From the NCBI RefSeq assembly GCF_040686855.1, contig NZ_JBFBOG010000003.1:806001-870000 (forward strand): DNA of 64,000 bases. The letters are read 5' to 3'. Source of the DNA: Leifsonia sp040686855 (GTDB lineage Bacteria; Actinomycetota; Actinomycetes; Actinomycetales; Microbacteriaceae). Below, in pieces: positions 20,664 through 29,113 of the stretch; position 1 is the first letter of the stretch, and every line of letters starts with the position of its first letter. The translations under genes and the position numbers were made by a program. The notes beneath the pieces were generated by a model that saw only the letters and a list, made by a program, of their open reading frames with translations, was not told the DNA's origin and searched no databases.

Positions 20664-21730
20664 CGGTGCTGCGCGTCCGTCTCCACCGCATCCGGTGCCT
20701 GCTGCGCGCGGCGCCCCGACCCGACCGCCGGGGGACCGGCGACCGTGTTGACCACCTCGGCGACGACCTGCTCGGCGCGGACGCCGCCCGTCCACGCCTG
20801 GACGGTCAGCGTGAGGCGGTGCGCGAGCACGGGCACGGCGACCGCCTTCACGTCGTCGGGGAGCACGAAGTCGCGGCCGTCGAGCACGGCCAGCGCACGG
20901 GCTACGAGCAGCAGACCCTGCGACCCGCGGGGCGACGCGCCGACCTCCACCGACCGGTGGCCGCGTGTCGCGGCGGCGAGGCGGACGCAGTAGGCGGCGA
21001 TATCGGGGTCCACATCCACCGCCTCGATGCCGGCCTGCATGGCCGCCAGCGTCGGCGCATCGATCACCGGCTCGACGGTGGCGACCTCGTGGCGGCGGGC
21101 CACACGCGCGAGCAGCACCCGCGACTCCCCCGCCTCGTCCGGGTAACCGACGCTTAAGCGCACCATGAACCGGTCGAGCTGCGCCTCGGGCAGCGCGTAC
21201 GTGCCCTCGGACTCGATCGGATTCGCCGTCGCGACGACGTGGAACGGCGACGGCAGCGGGAAACTGCGGCCCTCGACCGACACCTGCCCCTCGGCCATCG
21301 CCTCCAGCAGCGCAGACTGCGTCTTCGGCGACGTGCGGTTGATCTCGTCGGCGAGGAACAGCCCGGTGAACACCGGACCGGGCCGGAACTCGAAGTCCGC
21401 CGTGCTCGGGAGGTACACGAATGAGCCGGTGATGTCGGACGGCAGCAGGTCGGGCGTGCACTGCAGGCGGCGGAACTCGAGCCCGACCGCGGCCGCGATG
21501 CTCCGGGCGGCGAGTGTCTTGCCGAGGCCCGGGACGTCCTCGAAGAGCACGTGCCCGCCGGCAAGGATGGTCGCGAAGGCGATGCGGAGCGGTTCTCGCA
21601 TGCCGACCACGACGCTGCTCACGCGGTCGAGCACCTGGGCGCCGAGACGGGCGACCTCGGGGACGCCGAGGGCTGCCGAGGGTGACGGTGCTGTCGCCGG
21701 GTCGTGCGGGTGGACGGGTTCAGCGGGCAT
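20660..21730 (-). CDS. MoxR family AAA+ ATPase
   Basis: 356 residues from the ATG at 21730. It is an AAA+ chaperone-like ATPase: Walker A in EDVPGLGKTLAARSIA (about residue 65), Walker B in FLADEINRTSPKTQSALLEAM (about 128-148), sensor segment VVATANPIESEGTY (about 167). MoxR proteins mature or activate VWA/DUF58 partners, here encoded next. The start overlaps the end of the upstream membrane gene by 11 bp and the stop overlaps DUF58, so the operon is tightly coupled. Confidence 0.93.
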   Translation of the reverse strand: MPAEPVHPHDPATAPSPSAALGVPEVARLGAQVLDRVSSVVVGMREPLRIAFATILAGGHVLFEDVPGLGKTLAARSIAAAVGLEFRRLQCTPDLLPSDITGSFVYLPSTADFEFRPGPVFTGLFLADEINRTSPKTQSALLEAMAEGQVSVEGRSFPLPSPFHVVATANPIESEGTYALPEAQLDRFMVRLSVGYPDEAGESRVLLARVARRHEVATVEPVIDAPTLAAMQAGIEAVDVDPDIAAYCVRLAAATRGHRSVEVGASPRGSQGLLLVARALAVLDGRDFVLPDDVKAVAVPVLAHRLTLTVQAWTGGVRAEQVVAEVVNTVAGPPAVGSGRRAQQAPDAVETDAQHR

Positions 21731-22313
21731 GCGGTGGCTCCTGGATGCTCGGGGCGGGCTGTCGGGATGCTGCGGGCGGCGCGGCGGGGTCGGCTCTCGT
21801 GGAGGAGAAAGAGGCGGCGGCCGCGTCCTCCCGCTCCAACGCCTCGAGCCGGGTGAGCGCCGATGACACCTCCGACGTGCGCGGCGGGGCGACACCCGAC
21901 CCGCGGCGCAGCAGCCGGAGCGCGTCGGCCCCAAGCAGCTCCTCGAGGCGGGCGTCGGCGGCGCGGTCCTCCAGGTCGAGTCCCCGGAGCAGCAGGGCGC
22001 GCTCCGCGACCAGCCGCAGGCGGCGCACCCCTTCGGGCGACGCGCGTCCGCCGCGGGCGCCGAGCGACCATCCGAGCTGCACGATGTCGCGGCGCACTCC
22101 AGGACGGGGCTGGGGCGCGGGGACGGCCCAGACCACGTCGGCGGCCTCCCCCAGTGCCGAGAGGCAGGTGGTGAGGGCGAAGGCGGCGGCGCCGAGTCCG
22201 ATGGCGTGGGCGGCGTCCATCCCGAGGTACCAGGCGGCCACGCCGAAGGCGATCCCGAGCACCGCGCTCAGGATGAGGCGGCGCAGCATGCGGGGCGGGA
22301 GGCGGCGGGTCAT
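21720..22313 (-). CDS. hypothetical membrane protein of the DUF58/MoxR operon
   Basis: 197 residues from the ATG at 22313 (ATGA overlap with the DUF4129 gene). Two adjacent hydrophobic segments near residues 12-50 (LILSAVLGIAFGVAAWYLGM and AIGLGAAAFALTTCLSALG) anchor a soluble, Leu/Arg-rich C-terminal part with a low-complexity Ala/Pro tail. I do not recognise the family. Its fixed place between DUF4129 and MoxR genes suggests an accessory subunit of the same envelope system (inference). Confidence 0.75.
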   Translation of the reverse strand: MTRRLPPRMLRRLILSAVLGIAFGVAAWYLGMDAAHAIGLGAAAFALTTCLSALGEAADVVWAVPAPQPRPGVRRDIVQLGWSLGARGGRASPEGVRRLRLVAERALLLRGLDLEDRAADARLEELLGADALRLLRRGSGVAPPRTSEVSSALTRLEALEREDAAAASFSSTRADPAAPPAASRQPAPSIQEPPHAR

Positions 22314-23059
22314 CGACGCGCTCCGAAGCGGTCGGCCGACGTCGACGCGCGCGAGCGCGGGGCGTCGCTCCACGAGGCCCGGAGCGCGTCGACCGCCGAG
22401 CGCGCGGCGGCGACGTCCTCCGGCGTGACCGGGGCGCTGCTGAACCGCGCCCGCTGGTACAGGGTGAGGAAGCGCTGGGCCGCCTCGCGATCGGCCGCCA
22501 CCCGGGAGAGAACGCGGGCGGTGAACTCCGCGGGCGTCTCGGCAGGCAGGCGGCGCACACCGGAGTCCGCCGCGCCCTCCTCCAGCCCGACCCAGGCGCG
22601 TTCGATCGCGTCCCGGGGCTCGCGCACGTCGACCAGCTCAGCGGACGCGCGCTCGAGTCCGCGGCGCACGTGCTCCGGTTCGGCATGGCGGGCCGGCTCG
22701 GGGTGGGCGTCGCCGACCTCGGCATCGGTCACGTCGATCAGTGGTGGCAGCTCCCGCGGCGGTGCCGGCCGGCGGCGCAGACGCCACAGGAGGGCCAGGG
22801 CGATCACGACCGCCAGAACGATGAGCGCGACGAACAGCCAGGAGAGGTCGAGGCGGAGCACCTGCGTCTGCTGCTGCGGTTCCGGGCTGCCGGAGAGCTG
22901 CGGCTGCGGTGGCGCGGAGCGGATCGGCGCGGGCGGGAGGAACATCCGCGGCCCGGTGAACTCCGGCGCGCCCTGGAAGGCGACCGCGATCACCGCGACG
23001 CCGACCAGGACGGCGCACACCGCGAAGGTCCAGCGCCGTCCGGTCGTCCTCGATGCCAC
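22310..23059 (-). CDS. DUF4129 domain-containing membrane protein
   Basis: 249 residues, first gene of the five-gene operon. Hydrophobic segments at about residues 11-28 and 73-93 flank a Pro-rich outer loop; the C-terminal half (DAIERAWVGLEEGAADSGVRRL, ETPAEFTARVL, ARFSSAPVTPEDVAAARSAV) matches DUF4129. This domain is often the C-terminal part of transglutaminase-like proteins in MoxR-DUF58 loci; here no transglutaminase is encoded nearby. uvrB ends 52 bp upstream. Confidence 0.87.
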   Translation of the reverse strand: MASRTTGRRWTFAVCAVLVGVAVIAVAFQGAPEFTGPRMFLPPAPIRSAPPQPQLSGSPEPQQQTQVLRLDLSWLFVALIVLAVVIALALLWRLRRRPAPPRELPPLIDVTDAEVGDAHPEPARHAEPEHVRRGLERASAELVDVREPRDAIERAWVGLEEGAADSGVRRLPAETPAEFTARVLSRVAADREAAQRFLTLYQRARFSSAPVTPEDVAAARSAVDALRASWSDAPRSRASTSADRFGARR

Positions 23060-23111
23060 TCTGCCACCGTAGCCCGCCCGTGCGTCGAACGCGTTGACGA
23101 CTCGGCAGGCC

Positions 23112-25178
23112 TCAGCCCAGGTGGCCGGCCTTCTCCATCTGCCGCAGGTCGCGCTTCAGGTCCGAGAGCTCGTCGCGCAACCGCGCCGCCAGCTCGAACT
23201 TGAGCTCGCCGGCGGCCGCCAGCATCTGCTGGTTGAGGTCGGCGATGATGCCCTCGAGCTCGGCCGCTCCCTGCGCGGCGATGCCGCCGTTCCGGAGGTT
23301 CGGGGTCGGGCTCTTGCGCTTCTGGTCGCGGCCCGCCAGCATCCGGGCGGTGTCGGCCTCCTCGCGCGCGAGGATGTCGGTGATGTCGGCGATGCGCTTG
23401 CGCAGCGGCTGCGGGTCGATGCCGTTGACGCGGTTGTACTCGATCTGCTTCTCGCGGCGGCGCTCGGTCTCTTCGATGGCGTTCTTCATCGAGTCGGTGA
23501 GCACGTCGGCGTACATGTGCACCTGGCCCGAGACGTTGCGGGCGGCACGGCCGATCGTCTGGACCAGCGAGGTGGACGAGCGGAGGAAGCCCTCCTTGTC
23601 CGCGTCGAGGATCGCGACCAGCGAGACCTCCGGGAGGTCGAGTCCTTCACGCAGCAGGTTGATGCCGACCAGCACGTCGTAGACGCCCGCGCGGAGCTCG
23701 GTGAGCAGTTCGACGCGGCGCAGAGTGTCGACGTCGGAGTGCAGGTAGCGCACCTTGACGCCGGCCTCCGCGAGGAAGTCGGTGAGCTCTTCCGCCATCT
23801 TCTTGGTCAGCGTCGTGACGAGAACGCGCTCGTCGCGCTCGACCCGCAGGCGGATCTCCTCGAGCAGGTCGTCGATCTGGCCCTTCGTCGGCTTGACGAC
23901 GATCTCGGGGTCGACCAGTCCGGTCGGTCGGATGATCTGCTCCACCACGCCGTCGGCGATGCCCAGCTCGTACTTGCCCGGTGTGGCGGACAGGTACACG
24001 GTCTGGCCGACGCGGTCCTTGAACTCGTTCCACCGGAGCGGCCGGTTGTCGAGTGCGCTCGGGAGCCGGAAGCCGTGCTCGACGAGCGTGCGCTTGCGCG
24101 ACGCGTCGCCCTCGTACATGGCGCCGATCTGCGGCACGGTGACGTGCGACTCGTCGATCACGACGAGGAAGTCGTCCGGGAAGTAGTCGAGCAGGCAGTG
24201 CGGCGCCTCGCCCGGGCGACGGCCGTCGATGTGGCGCGAGTAGTTCTCGATGCCCGAGCAGAAGCCGATCTGCTCCATCATCTCGAGGTCGAACTGGGTC
24301 CGCATGCGCAGCCGCTGCGCTTCGAGCAGCTTGCCCTCGCGCTCCAGCTCCTGCAGTCGCTCGTGCAGCTCCTCCTGGATGGTGCCGATCGCGCGCTGCA
24401 TGGTCGCCGGGCTGGCGGCGTAGTGCGTCGCCGGGAAGACCGACACGGCATCGAGCTTGGCGATCACATTGCCGGTGAGCGGGTGCAGCGAGTACAGCGC
24501 CTCGATCTCGTCGCCGAACAGCTCGATCCGGATCGCGTGCTCCTCGTAGACCGGGATGATCTCGATCGTGTCGCCGCGCACCCGGAACTTGCCCCGCGAG
24601 AAGTCGACGTCGTTCCGCTCGTACTGCATGTTGACGAAGCGGCGGATGAGCGCGTCGCGACCGACGTTCTGGCCGACCTGCAGGGCGACCATCGCCTCCA
24701 GGTACTCCTCGGCCGCACCGAGGCCGTAGATGCAGGACACTGTCGAGACCACGACGACATCGCGCCGGCTGAGCAGCGAGTTGGTGGTGGAGTGGCGCAG
24801 CCGCTCGACCTCGGCGTTGATGGACGAGTCCTTCTCGATGAAGGTGTCCGTCTGCGGCACGTAGGCCTCGGGCTGGTAGTAGTCGTAATACGAGACGAAG
24901 TACTCGACCGCGTTGTTCGGTAGCAGCTCGCGGAACTCGTTGGCGAGCTGAGCGGCGAGGGTCTTGTTGTGCGCGAGCACGAGGGTCGGCCGCTGCACCT
25001 GCTCGATGAGCCAGGCGGTCGTGGCGGACTTACCGGTGCCCGTGGCGCCGAGCAGCACCACGTCGGTCTCGCCCGCGTTGATGCGACCCGCCAGCTCGGC
25101 GATGGCCTGCGGCTGGTCGCCGCTCGGCTCGTACTCGCTGACGACCTCGAAGGGACGGACGGAGCGCGTGGGAAGCAT
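23112..25178 (-). CDS. uvrB: excinuclease ABC subunit B
   Basis: 688 residues. It is a helicase-like subunit that verifies damage and recruits UvrC. Walker A GATGTGKSATTAWL (about residue 44), the beta-hairpin region VSYYDYYQPEAYVPQTDTFI (about 95-114), DESHVTVPQ (about 345), helicase motif VQTIGRAARN (about 550) and the C-terminal UVR motif (LRDELSDLKRDLRQMEKAGH) are all present. I see no LexA box in the 65 bp upstream, unlike uvrA. Confidence 0.97.
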   Translation of the reverse strand: MLPTRSVRPFEVVSEYEPSGDQPQAIAELAGRINAGETDVVLLGATGTGKSATTAWLIEQVQRPTLVLAHNKTLAAQLANEFRELLPNNAVEYFVSYYDYYQPEAYVPQTDTFIEKDSSINAEVERLRHSTTNSLLSRRDVVVVSTVSCIYGLGAAEEYLEAMVALQVGQNVGRDALIRRFVNMQYERNDVDFSRGKFRVRGDTIEIIPVYEEHAIRIELFGDEIEALYSLHPLTGNVIAKLDAVSVFPATHYAASPATMQRAIGTIQEELHERLQELEREGKLLEAQRLRMRTQFDLEMMEQIGFCSGIENYSRHIDGRRPGEAPHCLLDYFPDDFLVVIDESHVTVPQIGAMYEGDASRKRTLVEHGFRLPSALDNRPLRWNEFKDRVGQTVYLSATPGKYELGIADGVVEQIIRPTGLVDPEIVVKPTKGQIDDLLEEIRLRVERDERVLVTTLTKKMAEELTDFLAEAGVKVRYLHSDVDTLRRVELLTELRAGVYDVLVGINLLREGLDLPEVSLVAILDADKEGFLRSSTSLVQTIGRAARNVSGQVHMYADVLTDSMKNAIEETERRREKQIEYNRVNGIDPQPLRKRIADITDILAREEADTARMLAGRDQKRKSPTPNLRNGGIAAQGAAELEGIIADLNQQMLAAAGELKFELAARLRDELSDLKRDLRQMEKAGHLG

Positions 25179-25243
25179 GTCTCCAGTCTAGGAAGGACCA
25201 CCGACACTGCGGTCGGCTCTCGCTCACAGCGGAACCGGGCGCC

Positions 25244-25846
25244 TCACGATCCGGCGCGCAGCTCCTCCCAGAGGGCGTCGACCTGCTCCAGCGTGTGCGC
25301 GAGCGTGCCGCCGGTCTCGATGACGACGTCGGCGACGGCCAGCCGCTCGTCATCCGACGCCTGCGATCGGATGCGGCGCTCCGCCTCGGCGCGGTCCATC
25401 CCGCGCAGCTCGACCAGCCGACGTATGCGTGTCTCGGCGTCGGCGTGTGCCACGACCACGCGGTCGAACCGGTACTCGTTGGCCGACTCGACCAGGAGCG
25501 GGACGTCGTAGACCACGATCGCGTCCGGGTCGGCCTCCCCCGCGGCGCGGAAGCGCGCGGTCGACTCGGCCATCACCGCGGGGTGGGTGATGCCGTTGAG
25601 CACCTGCAGCGCCGCCGGGTCGCCGAACACGATCGCGCCGAGCGCGGGTCGGTTCAGGGTGCCGTCGGGCGCGATGACCCCGTCGCCGAAGCGCTCCGCG
25701 ATCGCGGCGAGGGCCGGGGTGCCGGGCTCGACGACCTCCCGTGCGATGCGGTCCGCGTCCACCACGACGGCGCCGTGGGAGGCCAGTCGGGAGGCGATGG
25801 TCGATTTGCCGGAGGCGATCCCGCCGGTGAGTCCGATCAGCTGCAC
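25244..25846 (-). CDS. coaE: dephospho-CoA kinase
   Basis: 200 residues. It phosphorylates dephospho-CoA in the last step of coenzyme A synthesis. The P-loop GLTGGIASGKST is at residues 5-16, and VVDADRIAREVVEPGTPAL (about 32) and VYDVPLLVES (about 116) fit the family. It lies between rpsA (behind a terminator) and uvrB (65 bp), the same order as in mycobacteria. It is the plain kinase without the C-terminal UPF0157 extension of mycobacterial CoaE. Confidence 0.95.
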   Translation of the reverse strand: MQLIGLTGGIASGKSTIASRLASHGAVVVDADRIAREVVEPGTPALAAIAERFGDGVIAPDGTLNRPALGAIVFGDPAALQVLNGITHPAVMAESTARFRAAGEADPDAIVVYDVPLLVESANEYRFDRVVVAHADAETRIRRLVELRGMDRAEAERRIRSQASDDERLAVADVVIETGGTLAHTLEQVDALWEELRAGS

Positions 25847-25886
25847 CCGCCCAGCCTAGCGGCGGCCGTGAGCCCGGGAACGACGA

Positions 25887-25914
25887 AGCGGCCGGCCCCG
25901 AAGGGCCGGCCGCT
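25887..25914 (-). terminator. terminator downstream of rpsA
   Basis: Perfect 12-bp GC stem (25887-25898 with 25903-25914) with a CGAA tetraloop, 15 nt after the rpsA stop and 40 bp ahead of coaE. Confidence 0.85.
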
Positions 25915-25929
25915 CGTTGGTGAGGATGC

Positions 25930-27372
25930 TCAGTTGTTGGAGCTGAGCTTCTCGCGCAGAGCCGCGAGCGACTCGTCGTCGGCGAGCGTTCCGCCCGAGC
26001 CCGAGTCGGAGGAGTACGACGAGGTACCGCTGTCGGCGGCAGCCTCCTCGATGCCCTTGGCGACCTGGCGCTTGTGCGCCTCCCAGCGCGCCTGGGCCGC
26101 AGCGTACTGCTGCTCCCACTCGTCGCGCTGCGCCTCGAAGCCTTCCTTCCACTCGTTGGTCTCCGGGTCGAAGCCCTCCGGGTACTTGTAGTTGCCCTGC
26201 TCGTCGTACTCGGTGACCATGCCGTAGAGCGCCGGGTCGAACTCGGTGCCCTCGGGGTCGACGCCCTCGTTCGCCTGCTTGAGGCTGAGCGAGATGCGGC
26301 GGCGCTCCAGGTCGATGTCGATGACCTTGACGAACACCTCGTCGCCCACCGAGACGACCTGCTCGGCCAGCTCGACGTGCTTGCCGGACAGCTCGGAGAT
26401 GTGGACGAGGCCCTCGATGCCGTCCGCGACGCGGACGAACGCACCGAACGGGACGAGCTTCGTGACCTTGCCCGGCGCGACCTGACCGATCGCGTGGGTG
26501 CGGGCGAAGACCTGCCACGGGTCCTCCTGCGTCGCCTTGAGCGACAGCGAGACGCGCTCGCGGTCGAGGTCGACCTCGAGGATCTCGACGGTGACCTCCT
26601 GGCCCACCTCGACGACCTCGGAGGCGTGCTCGATGTGCTTCCAGGAGAGCTCCGACACGTGGACGAGACCGTCGACGCCGCCGAGGTCGACGAACGCACC
26701 GAAGTTGACGATCGACGAGACGACGCCCTTGCGGACCTGGCCCTTGTGCAGGTTGTTGAGGAACGTGGTGCGGGACTCGGACTGGGTCTGCTCCAGCAGC
26801 GCGCGGCGCGAGAGCACCACGTTGTTGCGGTTCTTGTCGAGCTCGAGGATCTTGGCCTCGATCTCCTGGCCCAGGTACGGGGTGAGGTCGCGGACGCGGC
26901 GCAGCTCGATGAGCGAAGCCGGCAGGAAGCCGCGCAGGCCGATGTCGACGATCAGGCCGCCCTTGACGACCTCGATCACCGTACCGGTGACGACGCCGTC
27001 GGCCTCCTTGATCTTCTCCACATCGCCCCAGGCGCGCTCGTACTGCGCACGCTTCTTGGACAGAATGAGGCGGCCTTCCTTGTCCTCCTTCTGGAGAACG
27101 AGGGCCTCGACGGTGTCGCCGACCTCGACGACCTCGGTGGGGTCGACGTCGTGCTTGATGGAAAGCTCGCGCGAGGGGATGACACCCTCGGTCTTGTAAC
27201 CGACGTCGAGGAGGACCTCGTCACGGTCGATCTTGACGACGGTGCCTTCGATGAGGTCTCCGTCGTTGAAGAACTTCAGCGTCTTTTCGACCGCGGCAAG
27301 AAAGTCCTCAGCAGATCCGATGTCGTTGACGGCGACCTGCTTGGGTGCCTTGTCGGTCGTTGCGGTTGTCAT
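25930..27372 (-). CDS. rpsA: 30S ribosomal protein S1
   Basis: 480 residues. It carries four S1 RNA-binding repeats (about residues 35-105, 120-190, 205-275, 292-362; typical cores GDLIEGTVVKIDRDEVLLDV, VRKGVVSSIVNFGAFVDLG, VTKLVPFGAFVRV) followed by a low-complexity tail ending SSYSSDSGSGGTLADDES. Actinobacterial S1 has four repeats, two fewer than E. coli. It helps mRNA bind the ribosome. It has its own 108-bp upstream region and terminator, consistent with a separately expressed gene. Confidence 0.97.
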   Translation of the reverse strand: MTTATTDKAPKQVAVNDIGSAEDFLAAVEKTLKFFNDGDLIEGTVVKIDRDEVLLDVGYKTEGVIPSRELSIKHDVDPTEVVEVGDTVEALVLQKEDKEGRLILSKKRAQYERAWGDVEKIKEADGVVTGTVIEVVKGGLIVDIGLRGFLPASLIELRRVRDLTPYLGQEIEAKILELDKNRNNVVLSRRALLEQTQSESRTTFLNNLHKGQVRKGVVSSIVNFGAFVDLGGVDGLVHVSELSWKHIEHASEVVEVGQEVTVEILEVDLDRERVSLSLKATQEDPWQVFARTHAIGQVAPGKVTKLVPFGAFVRVADGIEGLVHISELSGKHVELAEQVVSVGDEVFVKVIDIDLERRRISLSLKQANEGVDPEGTEFDPALYGMVTEYDEQGNYKYPEGFDPETNEWKEGFEAQRDEWEQQYAAAQARWEAHKRQVAKGIEEAAADSGTSSYSSDSGSGGTLADDESLAALREKLSSNN

Positions 27373-27480
27373 GTAGTGGGTGCTCCGTAATGGACAGGAT
27401 TCAGGCCGGTCGCGACAGGTTTTCGATGTGATTCCGCGAACGGCAGGCGGATAGGGATGTCACACAAGTGACGTTCTAGT

Positions 27481-28464
27481 CTACCGGGCGTTCGGCGCGT
27501 CCAGCAAGCTGCGCTCGCCCAGGATCTCGCGGAGCGCCGGCTCCAGGTCGGGGAAGGCGAAACGGTAGCCCGCATCGAGGAGTCGTTCGGGCTCCACCCA
27601 GCGGCTCTTCAGCACCAGTTCGGTCTCCGTGCGGATCGCCGCAGAGCCCAGCTCGAGCATCCACCGGTAGGCCGGGAGGCCGATGCGCACGCCGAGGAGT
27701 CGGCGCAGCAGCGCCATCAGCGCCCGGTTGTCGGTGGGATGCGGCGCCGCCACGTTGACAGGCCCCGCGAGGTCGGGCCGTGCGCGCAGGAACTCGATGG
27801 CGCCGAGCACGTCGGCGATGTGGAGCCAGCTGAACTTCTGGCGGCCGCCGCGCGCCCGGAACTCGTGGAACGTGCCTGCGTTGCGGCGGGCCGCGGTCGC
27901 GAACCACGGCCCGTCGACCTGCGGGCCGCCGAGGCCGAAGCGGACGAGGTTCACGAGAGGCGTGAGGGCGCTGCCGTCGCCGAGGACGATCGCCATGCGC
28001 AGAGCGACGCGCCGGGTGTCGGGAAGGTCGCTCTCGAACAGCTCGCGCTCCCAGGCCTTCGCCACGTTCACGGAGAAGCCGGTGCCGAGCTCGCCGGTGG
28101 ACTCGGTCATCGGCCGATCCTCCGCGTGCCGGTAGATCGTCGCGGTCGACGCATTGAACCAGACGGGCGGCGGCGCTTCGCTCGCGGCGATCGCCTCGCG
28201 GACGGCCTTCGTCGTCGCGAGGCGCGACCGGAAGATCTCGGCGCGGTTGGCGTCGCCGTACCGGCAGTTGACGCTCTTGCCGGCGAGGTTGATCACCGCA
28301 TCGGCTCCGGTCACCGCAGCGCGAAGCCCGGCCGCGTCGTCCCACCGGACGTCCGGCCCGGTACGCCCGACCAGCACGACCTCGGCCCCGGAGGCCCGGT
28401 AGTGCTGCTCCAGGTACCGTCCGACGAACCCGGATCCCCCGGCGATCACGATGCGCTCCGTCAC
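27481..28464 (-). CDS. TIGR01777 family NAD(P)-binding epimerase-like protein
   Basis: 327 residues from the GTG at 28464 that overlaps the upstream DUF4166 stop (GTGA). N-terminal Rossmann motif AGGSGFVGRYLEQHY (about residues 7-21), then VINLAGKSVNCRY and, near the C-terminus, the ELVLKSRWVEPERLLDAGY segment typical of the DUF1731 domain. This SDR39U1-type family has no firmly established substrate. The overlap with DUF4166 suggests that both products act in one pathway. Confidence 0.9.
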   Translation of the reverse strand: MTERIVIAGGSGFVGRYLEQHYRASGAEVVLVGRTGPDVRWDDAAGLRAAVTGADAVINLAGKSVNCRYGDANRAEIFRSRLATTKAVREAIAASEAPPPVWFNASTATIYRHAEDRPMTESTGELGTGFSVNVAKAWERELFESDLPDTRRVALRMAIVLGDGSALTPLVNLVRFGLGGPQVDGPWFATAARRNAGTFHEFRARGGRQKFSWLHIADVLGAIEFLRARPDLAGPVNVAAPHPTDNRALMALLRRLLGVRIGLPAYRWMLELGSAAIRTETELVLKSRWVEPERLLDAGYRFAFPDLEPALREILGERSLLDAPNAR

Positions 28465-29099
28465 TCCGACCGCTCCCCCTTCTCGATCCCGTAGCGGAAC
28501 CGCCCCGTGTACTGATAGATCCGGCCGATCACCGGCACTGCGACGACGATGGAGACCTCCTGGCGGCCGCCCGCGTCGTCCCATCGCTCGGTGAGGACGA
28601 CCACCGGCGCCACGAGCCGCGGAATCGGCACTCGTCTTCCGCCGACGACAAGCCTGACCGCGGTCGAGCGCAATCGCAGTCCGCCGTCCCGCACCGTCGC
28701 GCGGAACAGCGCCTCCGCCCGGACCGGGTCCCCGAGACGGTCGATCAGCGCGCCGCCGCTCACTCCGATCTCGTCCACCATCAGCGCCGTGCGCCGGCGA
28801 CCGAGTGCCGTCAGGTCGAACGAGCGCGTGGCGGCCACCGCCGGCGCTCCGTCGGCGGCCATCACCGCCCGGTTCGACACGGTGAACGGCACATCCCGCT
28901 CCCACACCGGGAACATGACGTGCGCCCGGGCGAACCAGGCGAGCACCGGCCATACCCAGCGCCGCGGCGTGCCGACCGTCTCGAACACGCCGCTCCCCCG
29001 CCCCACCGCGCCGTCCGGGATGGCGTCGAAGTACGTCCGCAGGCGCGGATGCAGCTCGTCGAACGCCGCGCCCAGCACGACGCGGTAGGGAGAGGTCAC
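28461..29099 (-). CDS. DUF4166 domain-containing protein
   Basis: 212 residues, soluble, no cysteines. The segments FDELHPRLRTYFD (about residue 13), GSGVFETVGTPRRW (about 35) and the C-terminal YTGRFRYGIEKGE fit DUF4166, a domain of unknown function that often accompanies NAD-binding epimerase or saccharopine-dehydrogenase-like proteins. Here it overlaps the TIGR01777 epimerase gene. DUF885 ends 14 bp upstream, so all three may be cotranscribed. Confidence 0.85.
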   Translation of the reverse strand: MTSPYRVVLGAAFDELHPRLRTYFDAIPDGAVGRGSGVFETVGTPRRWVWPVLAWFARAHVMFPVWERDVPFTVSNRAVMAADGAPAVAATRSFDLTALGRRRTALMVDEIGVSGGALIDRLGDPVRAEALFRATVRDGGLRLRSTAVRLVVGGRRVPIPRLVAPVVVLTERWDDAGGRQEVSIVVAVPVIGRIYQYTGRFRYGIEKGERSE

Positions 29100-29113
29100 A
29101 GGTGTCAGGCGGC

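Noticed and set aside
19371..21461. Upstream extensions of the 173-aa and DUF58 frames
   Set aside because: The frames stay open into the neighbouring genes, but the overlapping ATGA starts with family-like N-termini are the real starts.
27373..27480. rpsA leader as an autoregulatory or riboswitch element
   Set aside because: I saw no conserved stem structure or S1-binding mimic; it is simply the likely promoter and leader.
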